Below, one piece after another: positions 23,846 to 31,549 of a stretch of DNA of 36,542 nucleotides. Below the pieces are notes generated by a model. The model made no database searches, was not told the DNA's origin, and was given only the letters and a program-made list of their open reading frames with translations. How positions within the stretch are numbered: the first letter of the stretch is position 1; the number at the start of each line of letters is the position of its first letter. Source of the DNA: Candidatus Gastranaerophilales bacterium (GTDB lineage Bacteria > Cyanobacteriota > Vampirovibrionia > Gastranaerophilales > Gastranaerophilaceae); assembly GCA_944323115.1 (NCBI GenBank), contig CALURG010000036.1, forward strand, positions 1 through 36,542. Reading direction: 5' to 3'. The position numbers and the translations under genes are program-made.

Positions 23846-25315
23846 TTATTTTTTACAAGATTTCTCTTCTTCCAAATCATTTATACAAGGTGCCTGATTT
23901 GCATACTCTTGAACTTTTTTGGTAGTAATGCGTTTGTTGTTCAAGCAAGCTGAACCGGCAACACATCCGCCTTCACAGGCCATAATCTCAACGAGATTAC
24001 CTTCCGGACAAACACCTTTTTTCGCCCAGTTTTTCAAATCACGGACAGATTTTGTGTTCAAGCCGTTTACGCAAGTAGGATAAAGTTCTTGAAAATCTTT
24101 CAATGCAACTTTTACGGATTCCGCAACACCGCCTGTAACTGCAAAATTCTTACCTTCTTTTGAAGAAACATCATCAAATTGGTAATCATCCAGGTTTGCA
24201 ACTTCAATATTTAAGGCAACAAACAAAGCACCCATTTCTTCAAAGTTCATAACATAATCCGTGTATTCATCTTTTTGTGCTTCTTTTCTTTTTGCAACAC
24301 AAGGACCGACAAATACTGTCACAGCATCGGGATATCGTTCTTTTACAATTTTTGCAGTGTAATGCATAGGTGTTCTTGTTTCGGAGCGGAAAGGTTTCAT
24401 CTCCGGAATATGCTTGTCCACAAGTTCATTGTATGCAGCACAGCATGAAGTTGTCATAAACTCATGACCTTCTTCCATTCTTTCTTTAAAATCTTCCGCT
24501 TCTGTTCTGGCTGTCACATCAGCACCGTGAGCAACTTCAAAAACTTTATCAAAGCCAGACTCAATCAAACCTTGTGCAATTTTGTTTATTGACACAGGCA
24601 GCTGGCCGACAACTGAAGGAGCAACCATTGCTATTACTTTCTTACCGTTTTTGATTTGTTTCAAAACATCGATAACCTGGCTTTTTTCATGAACCGCAGC
24701 AAACGGACATGCACCGACGCAGGCACCGCAGCTTATACACTTGTCAAAATCAATTTCGGCATGACCGTTTTCATTTTTTGCAATTGCTCCTACCGGGCAT
24801 GCATCTTCGCAAGGTACCTTAAGTCTGACAATCGCACTGTACGGGCAGACATTCATACACATGCCGCAGTTTTTACATTTGTCACCGTCAATGACAGACT
24901 TGCCGTCTTTAATCTGTATAGCACCAAATTTACATGTAGAAACACATGGTCTTGCCACACATCCCTGACAAAGTTCCGTAACATATACACGGCTTGGCAC
25001 GCAGCCTTTGCAGGCAGTTTCTATAACCGTCAAAATAGTTTCGTCCGGTTTCTCTCTTTCTAAAGCTTTTTGACCGTATTCATTGAGAGAAGTAACTTCA
25101 TCATCCGTCTCTACACAATGACCCAAACCGGCAATTGCTCTTTGTCTTAGAATTGCTCTTTCCTTATAAATACAGCATCTGTAAGGAACTTCTGCATTTT
25201 TCGGTCTCATTTCAAACGGGATTTTGTCAAGTTTATTCATTTCCTGATTAACAAAAGCCTTAATCAGTCTGACAAGAACTTCTCTTTTTAAGTGTGTTGT
25301 ATTACTATTGTCCAT
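23846..25315 (-). CDS. [FeFe] hydrogenase, group B-like
   Basis: A cytoplasmic iron-iron hydrogenase of 489 residues, either producing or oxidising H2 with ferredoxin-type partners. The N-terminal region has the group B-type CCIYKERAILRQRAIAGLG (47-65). Next come three cysteine-rich ferredoxin segments at about 103-128 (CKGC, CQGC, C-x3-C), 147-173 and 193-203. The H-cluster domain has motif L1 TTSCCAAY (Cys291 and Cys292), L2 VGPCVAK (Cys339) and L3 EIMACEGGCVAG (Cys447 and Cys451). All four cluster ligands and the proton-relay Cys291 are kept, so it should be catalytically competent if matured. It overlaps the upstream NuoE-like gene by 11 bases. No hydE, hydF or hydG is present. The group assignment is by motif recall, and its physiological direction is unknown. 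Confidence 0.88.
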   Translation of the reverse strand: MDNSNTTHLKREVLVRLIKAFVNQEMNKLDKIPFEMRPKNAEVPYRCCIYKERAILRQRAIAGLGHCVETDDEVTSLNEYGQKALEREKPDETILTVIETACKGCVPSRVYVTELCQGCVARPCVSTCKFGAIQIKDGKSVIDGDKCKNCGMCMNVCPYSAIVRLKVPCEDACPVGAIAKNENGHAEIDFDKCISCGACVGACPFAAVHEKSQVIDVLKQIKNGKKVIAMVAPSVVGQLPVSINKIAQGLIESGFDKVFEVAHGADVTARTEAEDFKERMEEGHEFMTTSCCAAYNELVDKHIPEMKPFRSETRTPMHYTAKIVKERYPDAVTVFVGPCVAKRKEAQKDEYTDYVMNFEEMGALFVALNIEVANLDDYQFDDVSSKEGKNFAVTGGVAESVKVALKDFQELYPTCVNGLNTKSVRDLKNWAKKGVCPEGNLVEIMACEGGCVAGSACLNNKRITTKKVQEYANQAPCINDLEEEKSCKK

Positions 25316-25571
25316 TTATTTTACTCTCTATCGCTTTCAATACTTTCTCAACTGTTGCTTCTGAAATAACCTCACCGTCTATTTTTACAAAAGGAGCTTT
25401 CATGTATGTCGCATTTTTACACAAATCAAGACATGTATGAGCTTTTACATCCACTTTATTCTTATATTGAGGCGGAATAAAAGATTCAATATCCTGCAAT
25501 TTTGAAGCACCCATGACAAAACATGTGGTACCAAAACATAATTCCAAACTAATTTTTCCGGATTCTTCCAT
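25305..25571 (-). CDS. Stand-alone NuoE-like [2Fe-2S] thioredoxin-fold protein
   Basis: An 88-residue protein matching the C-terminal [2Fe-2S] domain of NuoE/HydC-type subunits. Cys12, Cys17, Cys47 and Cys51 form the C-x4-C ... C-x3-C ligand pattern (CFGTTC, CLDLC), followed by APFVKIDGEVISEATVEKVL. The full-length NuoE helical N-terminus is missing, so it is probably a small electron carrier. AAAGGGAG lies 6 bases before the ATG. It overlaps the group B-like hydrogenase start by 11 bases, which implies coupled translation and probable partnership. It lies 95 bases after the phosphatase gene. No NuoF-like flavoprotein is encoded nearby. Confidence 0.85.
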   Translation of the reverse strand: MEESGKISLELCFGTTCFVMGASKLQDIESFIPPQYKNKVDVKAHTCLDLCKNATYMKAPFVKIDGEVISEATVEKVLKAIESKINGQ

Positions 25572-25666
25572 TTAATTCTCCCTTTGGTTAATGTCTTGAA
25601 ACAGTCTGTCTGTAAGGAAAAGATGACTCAAATATGCTCTTTTTATTTAACAGACAATCAATATCA

Positions 25667-26842
25667 CTATATAAACTTGAGGTTTACCTTTTTAATATAA
25701 CGTCCTGATAAAATTTTTTCCAGTTGTTTTACAACATTTTTACGAATTTCCAATTCCAGCGGCAAATCAGGGTCATAATGTGCCTGATTCAATTTAGACC
25801 CTATCATAAAGTTTATGACATCAGAATCCAAAAGCAACTCTATCAACCGTCCTGCTGCGTCATCAGGCCATCTGTCATAACCTTCATTCAAATACTCCAG
25901 TACTTTTGTCAGAGTCAAAATACCTTCCGTAATAAGGTCAACTCCATCCATATGAGAGCATGCCGGAAGCATTCCTTTGTTGTATTTTTCAGTCGTAATT
26001 TCACGCCCGAGTTCTCTTGCAATCAAATTTGCAGTAGTACCACCGACTATGGCCTTTTTACCTTCAAAGTCATCAAATATTTTTGAATATTCGGCATCTC
26101 TGTCCTGACGGTATGGAGGGCCGGTAAAAATAAGCAGGTTTCTCGGCTTTCTGAAATATAAAACCAGAGCGGAAACATCGTCTTTTGCTTTGTGTTCAGG
26201 TTCTTTTCTTATTGCCTCTTTAACAATTTCGTGTGCAAGATGGCTGCTTGAAATAGTAGGATTTCTTGAAATTTCATCTTCGACAAATTTTATAAGCCCT
26301 TCTCTTCTCCAGCCAAGTTTGTATTCATCAGTTCCCATGCCGGATTGAGTAACACCGTCGGAACAAAAGATAAGCCTGTCTTCCGGTTCAAGTTTAAAAT
26401 CATACAGATGCATATGTCTGTTTGTGAATTTTTTCGAAGTAATTACTCTTGGTTCATGTTCAACCACTGCACCGTTTCTTATATGAATAAAATCGGGATT
26501 TCCTTCCTCAACAATTTTTATAAGCCCCTCATCCGTACACTCAAAAGCTGAAAATGTAGCATAGCTAATCTTTCTAACCTGGCAGACAGGAAGAGAGTTC
26601 ATAATAACTTCTGTTGCTTTTAAAATATCCTTGCCTTCTTCTATGAATTTCAAAATCATTGTAGCTGTCATAGTTGCAAGGATATCAGCCTTTATGCCGC
26701 TTCCAAGACCGTCTGAAAGTACGGCAAGAAGCCTGCCTTCATCCGTATATCTTTTAGATTTAAAGCAGTCGCCAAAAGCATTTTGTCCGGATTTCTTCTG
26801 CTGGTAGCAGTCTATGTCTACAAAAAAAGTTTGTTCTGCCAT
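25667..26842 (-). CDS. SpoIIE-type PP2C serine/threonine phosphatase with extra C-terminal domain
   Basis: Predicted Mn/Mg-dependent protein phosphatase, 391 residues. The catalytic domain (about 1-230) has the metal-site aspartates in AVLSDGLGSG (Asp44), IFCSDGVTQSG (Asp162) and AKDDVSALVL (Asp221 and Asp222). The substrates of SpoIIE-like enzymes are usually phosphorylated anti-anti-sigma (STAS) proteins, but none is encoded nearby. Residues 235-391 form an additional domain with LLIFTGPPYRQDRD and a glycine-rich GGTTANLIARELGREI, followed by helices. I do not recognise it outside this kind of protein. The start is 6 bases after the group C-like hydrogenase stop, so the two are surely cotranscribed. 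PAS-bearing sensory [FeFe] hydrogenases are known to neighbour such phosphatases, which suggests it is the output arm. Confidence 0.87.
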   Translation of the reverse strand: MAEQTFFVDIDCYQQKKSGQNAFGDCFKSKRYTDEGRLLAVLSDGLGSGIKADILATMTATMILKFIEEGKDILKATEVIMNSLPVCQVRKISYATFSAFECTDEGLIKIVEEGNPDFIHIRNGAVVEHEPRVITSKKFTNRHMHLYDFKLEPEDRLIFCSDGVTQSGMGTDEYKLGWRREGLIKFVEDEISRNPTISSSHLAHEIVKEAIRKEPEHKAKDDVSALVLYFRKPRNLLIFTGPPYRQDRDAEYSKIFDDFEGKKAIVGGTTANLIARELGREITTEKYNKGMLPACSHMDGVDLITEGILTLTKVLEYLNEGYDRWPDDAAGRLIELLLDSDVINFMIGSKLNQAHYDPDLPLELEIRKNVVKQLEKILSGRYIKKVNLKFI

Positions 26843-26848
26843 AAAGAC

Positions 26849-28579
26849 CTACTTAAATTCCTGTTCTTCTTCTGCCGGAGTTTCTTCATAGCCTTGTGCA
26901 ATCTGGCTCAAAAGCAGTTCCGTATCAACCATATGTTCACCGAGAAGACATGCAATATTTTGAACTGTAGCAATATTCTTTTCAATTACTTCGTGTGCTT
27001 TCTGGGCAATCTGCTCTCGCTTCATTTCTGTTTGAGTAACATCAGTAATCACGGCTCCGACGATTTTGTTTCGTTCTATTTCAAATACCGCAATATCATA
27101 AAGATTCTTGCCTACTGCATATCTTTCTTTGTGAATATCTTTTCCTGATTTTATAGAACGTTTGAACAAATCCACAAAAGGAACAACTCTGTCTAATGCA
27201 CCGCCAGCCAATCCTTCAGGTCTGTCTTTAAAAATTTCCAAAAGGTCAGGTGCAAACATTCTGACAAAAGCTTCATTCGTTTCTATAATTTTCATATCAG
27301 CATCTGCCATGACTATAGCTGACGGCATTGAGCGTAGCATTGCACTGGCTTTTCTTATTGCAAGTTTTCTCATATAAGAAACACACATCGAAGGTTCTGC
27401 ATCACCTGACAATAAAGCTTCTGCCAGTTGTCGGCAAGTGTCATATCCGCAACCTCCGCAGTTTAATTCGTCTTCTATACCGTGCTTGCCTATGCTTGCC
27501 ATAGCCTCGACAATCTGTTCAGGAGTGTATTTTTTTGTATTTTGAGGCTGGGCAGTAAATTCTTTTTCAACAACAACCTCCGGTTCTGTCGGAATATCAT
27601 CTCTGAGTTTTACGGTTCTTAAAATATCAGACATAGTTAAAATACCGGGTTTTTCCGGATCTTTGCAAGGCCCGTTCGCACACCCGCCGGGACATGCCAG
27701 AGCTTCAATAAAGATGGGTCTGTCTATAGTTTCCGGATGAAGATTTTGCAAAGAATCTCTGAAGGCAGGTATGGAGCTTACGCTGACAAGCTGAATATCC
27801 TTTGCACAGCCGGAAAGTCTTATTGTTTTGTTCATTCCTCCTTCTATTGGATAGTACGCACCTTCGTATGCTTTTTTCGGAACAAATCTTGTTTCTTCAT
27901 CAGGCTCGGTATCGTTTACGTTTATATTCTCCTGAGCAAGCCATTGTGCCACTTCATGGAACGTCAATGATACATCAATAAGTTCAGGATTTCTGTCAGC
28001 TTCATTTTTCTTTGCTATACAAGGCCCCATAAATACAACACCTATGTCATCGCCATAGCGTTTTTTCAAAAGCTTTGCATGCGTCATCGCCGGAGAGCCT
28101 ACAGGGGTAATATACTGTGTGTAATCCGGCATATACAATCTCACATAATCAACAATTGCGGGACAGGCACTTGAGATGTGAATTTTGTTTTCTCTTTTGG
28201 AAAGAAGTTTTGTAACTTCAATAGAAACTTCCTGTGCACCGAGTGCAGTTTCTGATATCCCTTCAAAACCGAGTTTCTTTAATGATGCAATAAGTTTTTC
28301 CGCACCGCAATTCCAAAAGCCGGCCCAGCTCGGTGCCAGAGAAACAAAAACACGTTTTTTGGCCGTCAAAACGGCTCTTGCTCTGTTTACATCGTTTCTT
28401 ATTTTTTTAGCCTCTGACGGACAGATTAAAACACAATGACCGCAAGCTATACATCTTTCAGGAATAACCGATGCATGTCCGTTTTCTATACGTATAGCTT
28501 TCATACTGCATTGTCTGACACACTTATAGCAGTCAACACACTCATTTTTCAGTGTGTAAATCGGATACTGGTTGTTCAT
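26849..28579 (-). CDS. hydS: Putative H2-sensing [FeFe] hydrogenase with PAS domain (group C, HydS-like)
   Basis: A 576-residue multidomain protein from the ATG at 28579 (AAAGG 10 bases upstream). A TTG 18 bases earlier is the alternative start. Domains in order: two [4Fe-4S] ferredoxin motifs (Cys14/17/20/24 and Cys43/46/49/53); the H-cluster domain, about 75-320, with SSACPAIV, MGPCIAKK and ALACPGGCANGP, giving ligands Cys139, Cys187, Cys296 and Cys300; an extra Fe-S domain of C-x2-C-x4-C-x16-C type (Cys374/377/382/399); a PAS domain, about 405-515; and a helical tail. In motif L1 the first Cys of the usual TSCC is Ala138, removing the proton-relay residue. This is expected for sensory group C enzymes and argues for signalling rather than turnover. 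It is followed by the phosphatase gene and preceded by a NuoE-like gene. Confidence 0.87.
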   Translation of the reverse strand: MNNQYPIYTLKNECVDCYKCVRQCSMKAIRIENGHASVIPERCIACGHCVLICPSEAKKIRNDVNRARAVLTAKKRVFVSLAPSWAGFWNCGAEKLIASLKKLGFEGISETALGAQEVSIEVTKLLSKRENKIHISSACPAIVDYVRLYMPDYTQYITPVGSPAMTHAKLLKKRYGDDIGVVFMGPCIAKKNEADRNPELIDVSLTFHEVAQWLAQENINVNDTEPDEETRFVPKKAYEGAYYPIEGGMNKTIRLSGCAKDIQLVSVSSIPAFRDSLQNLHPETIDRPIFIEALACPGGCANGPCKDPEKPGILTMSDILRTVKLRDDIPTEPEVVVEKEFTAQPQNTKKYTPEQIVEAMASIGKHGIEDELNCGGCGYDTCRQLAEALLSGDAEPSMCVSYMRKLAIRKASAMLRSMPSAIVMADADMKIIETNEAFVRMFAPDLLEIFKDRPEGLAGGALDRVVPFVDLFKRSIKSGKDIHKERYAVGKNLYDIAVFEIERNKIVGAVITDVTQTEMKREQIAQKAHEVIEKNIATVQNIACLLGEHMVDTELLLSQIAQGYEETPAEEEQEFK

Positions 28580-28629
28580 ACCGAAGAGACCTTTCAAAAT
28601 TCAATGATAAAACTTATAACAAAATATGA

Positions 28630-28662
28630 TACAGCCTGTACCGATATAAAGCACAGGCTGTA
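28630..28662 (-). promoter_or_regulatory. Hairpin between the NuoE-like gene and hydS
   Basis: A perfect 10-bp inverted repeat (TACAGCCTGT / ACAGGCTGTA) with a 13-base loop begins 4 bases after the NuoE-like stop on the minus strand. ATCATATTTTG follows rather than a clean T run. It may be a partial terminator or mRNA-stabilising element that sets a different dose of the small protein and the sensor. Confidence 0.5.
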
Positions 28663-28666
28663 ATAA

Positions 28667-28927
28667 CTAAATATATTTTTTCAAAATTGATTCAAGTCTA
28701 ACAGGAGATGCTGCTTCACAGTTCTCTCCGTTAATAATAACATTAGGTCCGACTGCACAGTTGTTTTCACATCTTGCACCGACTACATCAATTTTGGCAT
28801 CAAGACCGTGTTCTTTAACAAAGTTTTCGATAAAATCCAAATTTGCCGCATTACCTCTGGCAAAACAAGAACTTCCCATACAAACTTTAATAGTAATAGT
28901 TTTTGTTTTTTCTTGAGTTTTTTCCAT
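28667..28927 (-). CDS. Stand-alone NuoE-like [2Fe-2S] thioredoxin-fold protein, first gene of the hydrogenase operon
   Basis: An 86-residue protein with the [2Fe-2S] ligand set Cys16, Cys21, Cys53 and Cys57 (CMGSSC, CENNC), and the family ending VGPNVIINGENCEAASPVRLE. It resembles the 25305-25571 product in fold and size but is clearly diverged, so the two are not a recent duplication. It is the promoter-proximal gene of the hydrogenase operon, divergent from rex. Its leader of about 58 bases has an AGG close to the ATG. It probably carries electrons to or from the sensory hydrogenase that follows. A regulatory redox-relay role is equally possible. Confidence 0.85.
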   Translation of the reverse strand: MEKTQEKTKTITIKVCMGSSCFARGNAANLDFIENFVKEHGLDAKIDVVGARCENNCAVGPNVIINGENCEAASPVRLESILKKYI

Positions 28928-28992
28928 ATCCTATATTCCTTTTTCTGTAAAACAGCCGTCAGTCATTGGAACAGTTAACCAACACCTGTAAT

Positions 28993-29021
28993 ATTTTAAG
29001 ATAATTTTAAACAAATATCAA
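28993..29021 (-). promoter_or_regulatory. Sigma-70-type promoter of the hydrogenase operon
   Basis: On the minus strand TTGATA (29021-29016) and TAAAAT (28998-28993) are separated by 17 bases, 10 of 12 consensus positions. A TTGTTTAA stretch in the spacer resembles half of a Rex site, but no matching second half is seen. Confidence 0.6.
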
Positions 29022-29136
29022 GAATTTGCTACTCTGTATACCTAAATACATTGAGATATAACAAGTAATAAAATCAAATCGTGATTTTTTTCTTTATTTA
29101 GTTTATAATTTTTTAGAGGTTTTAAGGTTATTTATT

Positions 29137-29757
29137 ATGAGTAAGAACATTCCAGAAAAAGTTTCAAATAGGCTGACACTATATCACAGCATAATGGTAG
29201 AGTACATCGAAGAAGGAATAGAAACTATTTCCAGTCCTCAAATTGCACAAAGACTCGGCATCGATGATTCCCAAGTCAGAAAAGACTTTAAACTTTTGAA
29301 CAATGCCGGCAAATGCAGAGTCGGATATATGGTAAAGGATTTAAAAGATTCTATTGAAAAAACACTGGGTTTTGCACATGCAAAAGATGCATTTATTGTA
29401 GGCTCCGGTCATTTGGGGCTTGCTCTTGCAAAATATGACAGTTTTAACAGTTATGGTCTAAATATCCTTGCACTTTTTGATAATGACCCGCAAAAAGTAG
29501 ATATGCTGGTCAACAACAAACAAATTTTCCATATTTCAAAACTTCCGAATCTTGTTGAAAGACTTGGAGTGGAAATTGCTATTTTGACAGTTCCGAGAAA
29601 AAATGCACAACAAGTTGCGGATTTTTTAATTCAGTCAAAAATAAAATATATATGGAATTTTACACCCGCTGTTTTAAAAGTTCCGCCGGAAGTAAAAGTC
29701 TGGAATGAAAATCTTATGGGAAGTTTTCTTCAATTTGCCTGCAAAGACATAATCTAA
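29137..29757 (+). CDS. rex: Redox-sensing transcriptional repressor Rex
   Basis: A repressor that reads the NADH/NAD+ ratio and controls fermentation and hydrogen metabolism genes. The 206 residues match Rex closely. The winged helix at about 1-75 has ETISSPQIAQRLGIDDSQVRKDF, with the recognition helix typical of Rex (SQVRKDF). A Rossmann domain follows with GSGHLGLALA (nucleotide binding) and VEIAILTVPRKNAQQVAD, and a C-terminal swapped helix ends MGSFLQFACKD. Common family features such as G.....GY.V are partly visible (GKCRVGYMV). AAGG lies 9 bases before the ATG, and a TATAAT is at 29104-29109. It is transcribed divergently from the hydrogenase operon, the expected place for a regulator of it. 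Confidence 0.93.
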   Translation: MSKNIPEKVSNRLTLYHSIMVEYIEEGIETISSPQIAQRLGIDDSQVRKDFKLLNNAGKCRVGYMVKDLKDSIEKTLGFAHAKDAFIVGSGHLGLALAKYDSFNSYGLNILALFDNDPQKVDMLVNNKQIFHISKLPNLVERLGVEIAILTVPRKNAQQVADFLIQSKIKYIWNFTPAVLKVPPEVKVWNENLMGSFLQFACKDII

Positions 29758-29772
29758 TAATTGACTGAAAAC

Positions 29773-31407
29773 TTACTTTTTATTTTTTTGAAAAGCGTTG
29801 TATAAAAGCTCACGTCTTTTCTTTATTTCAGGGTTCAACATATACTCTTCATACTTGTAGTGCGATTCTATCCATCCGTTTGGCGAAATTTCCACAATCC
29901 TGTCGGCAACTGTTTGAATAAACTGATGGTCCTGTGATGAAAACAAGACTGTTCCGTTAAAGTCAATTAATGCATTATTCAATGCCGTAATAGCCTCCAA
30001 ATCAAGATGGTTTGTCGGCTCGTCAAAAATCAGTACATTAGCCTCCGCCACCATCATCTTTGCAAGCATACAGCGGACTTTCTCACCGCCGGAGAGTACA
30101 TTTGCACTTTTCTCCGACTCTTCTCCGGAAAAAAGCATTCTTCCCAAAAACCCTCTTATATAGCTGATATGTTGCTCATCTGAATACTGTCTGAGCCAGT
30201 CAATTAAACTTATATTTGTATCAAAATATTTGCCGTTATCTTTCGGAAAATAAGATTTTGTAGCAGTTACACCCCACTCAACTTTGCCGGAATCCGGTTC
30301 AATTTCACCTGCAAGAATCTGAAACAGTGTAGTGATAACCATTGGATTTTTGCTTATAAATCCGATTTTGTCACCTTTATAAACATCAAGTGAAAAATTC
30401 TTTATCAAAAGCTCATTGTCAACGGTTTTATTAAGTTTTTCTATGTGCAGTACATCTTTTCCGGGTATTTTCTGATAATTAAATCTGATTCTCGGAAATT
30501 TTCTTGAAGAAGGTTTTATGTCTTCCAAAGTAAGCTTGTCCAGCATATTTTTTCTGGAAGTTGCCTGTGCGGCTTTTGACGCATTGGCCGAAAATCTGGC
30601 AATAAATGCTTTTAGTTCTTCAATTTTTTCTTCTGTTTTTCTGTTGTGTTCTTCTTTTTGTTTTTGTATCAATTGGCTTGCTTGAGCCCAGAATGAATAA
30701 TTGCCCGTATACAACTGTATGTTTTGATAATCTATATCGGCTATATGTGTACAAACATTATCCAAAAAATTTCTGTCATGAGAAACGACAATGACAAGAT
30801 TCTGAAAATTTATCAAAAACTCTTCAAGCCACTTGATTGTACTTATTTCAAGGTGGTTTGTAGGCTCATCCAAAAGCAGAATATCAGGATTTCCAAACAA
30901 TGCTTGAGCAAGCAGTACTCTGACTTTTTCACTTCCTGAGAGTTCACTCATCAAAAGATAATGCTTTTCATCAGGGATACCCAAATCACTAAGCATAGTT
31001 GCTGCCTGTGACTCAGCCTGCCAGCCATCCATCTCTGCAAATTCCGTTTCCAGTTCTGAAACCCTCATTCCGTCTTTGTCATTAAAATCCGGCTTTGCAT
31101 ACAATGCTTCTTTTTCTTTCATAACATCGTAAAGTCTTTTATAACCCATTATTACGGTTTCAATAACGGGATATTTGTCATATGCAAAGTGATCCTGTTT
31201 CAATACTGCAATTCTTAAACCTTTTTGAATATGAACCTCGCCTGATGTAGGTTCCACATCCCCTGCTATAACTCTAAGCAAGGTAGATTTACCCGCACCG
31301 TTGGCACCTATAACACCGTAGCAATGTCCCGGTAAGAATTTTATATTTACATTTTCAAAAAGCGTCTGGCTTCCAAAACGTACTGTCAGTTTGTTTGTCG
31401 TTATCAT
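29773..31407 (-). CDS. ABC-F family ATPase, YbiT-like, with degenerate second ATP site
   Basis: A soluble tandem ATPase of the ABC-F group, which acts on ribosomes to aid translation or protect from stalling. The 544 residues align by eye with E. coli YbiT. NBD1 has Walker A GANGAGKST (34-42), signature LSGSEK (156-161), Walker B ILLLDEPTNHL and switch SHD (209-211). The linker carries the typical ARFSANASKAAQATSR. In NBD2 the P-loop reads SKNPMVITT (352-360), so the invariant Lys is Ile. The switch His is Gln492 (SSQDHQF). Yet LSGGEK and IFDEPTNHLD are kept. Thus one composite site looks normal and the other degenerate. The gene is convergent with rex and divergent from dgt. Confidence 0.9.
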   Translation of the reverse strand: MITTNKLTVRFGSQTLFENVNIKFLPGHCYGVIGANGAGKSTLLRVIAGDVEPTSGEVHIQKGLRIAVLKQDHFAYDKYPVIETVIMGYKRLYDVMKEKEALYAKPDFNDKDGMRVSELETEFAEMDGWQAESQAATMLSDLGIPDEKHYLLMSELSGSEKVRVLLAQALFGNPDILLLDEPTNHLEISTIKWLEEFLINFQNLVIVVSHDRNFLDNVCTHIADIDYQNIQLYTGNYSFWAQASQLIQKQKEEHNRKTEEKIEELKAFIARFSANASKAAQATSRKNMLDKLTLEDIKPSSRKFPRIRFNYQKIPGKDVLHIEKLNKTVDNELLIKNFSLDVYKGDKIGFISKNPMVITTLFQILAGEIEPDSGKVEWGVTATKSYFPKDNGKYFDTNISLIDWLRQYSDEQHISYIRGFLGRMLFSGEESEKSANVLSGGEKVRCMLAKMMVAEANVLIFDEPTNHLDLEAITALNNALIDFNGTVLFSSQDHQFIQTVADRIVEISPNGWIESHYKYEEYMLNPEIKKRRELLYNAFQKNKK

Positions 31408-31549
31408 GTTTCGATTTCCGTTTATTCAGTATTATTCTTATTTTTGCATAAACAGACAGAGAATCAAAAACAAGGGGTGCGTTTATATACGTTTGAAAAG
31501 GTTTGTAATACAATTGTGTTGTAAAAAATTTTAAACAATAAGGTAAATT

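Noticed and set aside
28968..29021. Rex operator between rex and the hydrogenase operon
   Set aside because: Only half-site-like stretches are visible. No convincing palindrome, so no operator is annotated.
29758..29772. Terminator between convergent rex and the ABC-F gene
   Set aside because: A/T-rich sequence but no stem-loop could be seen.
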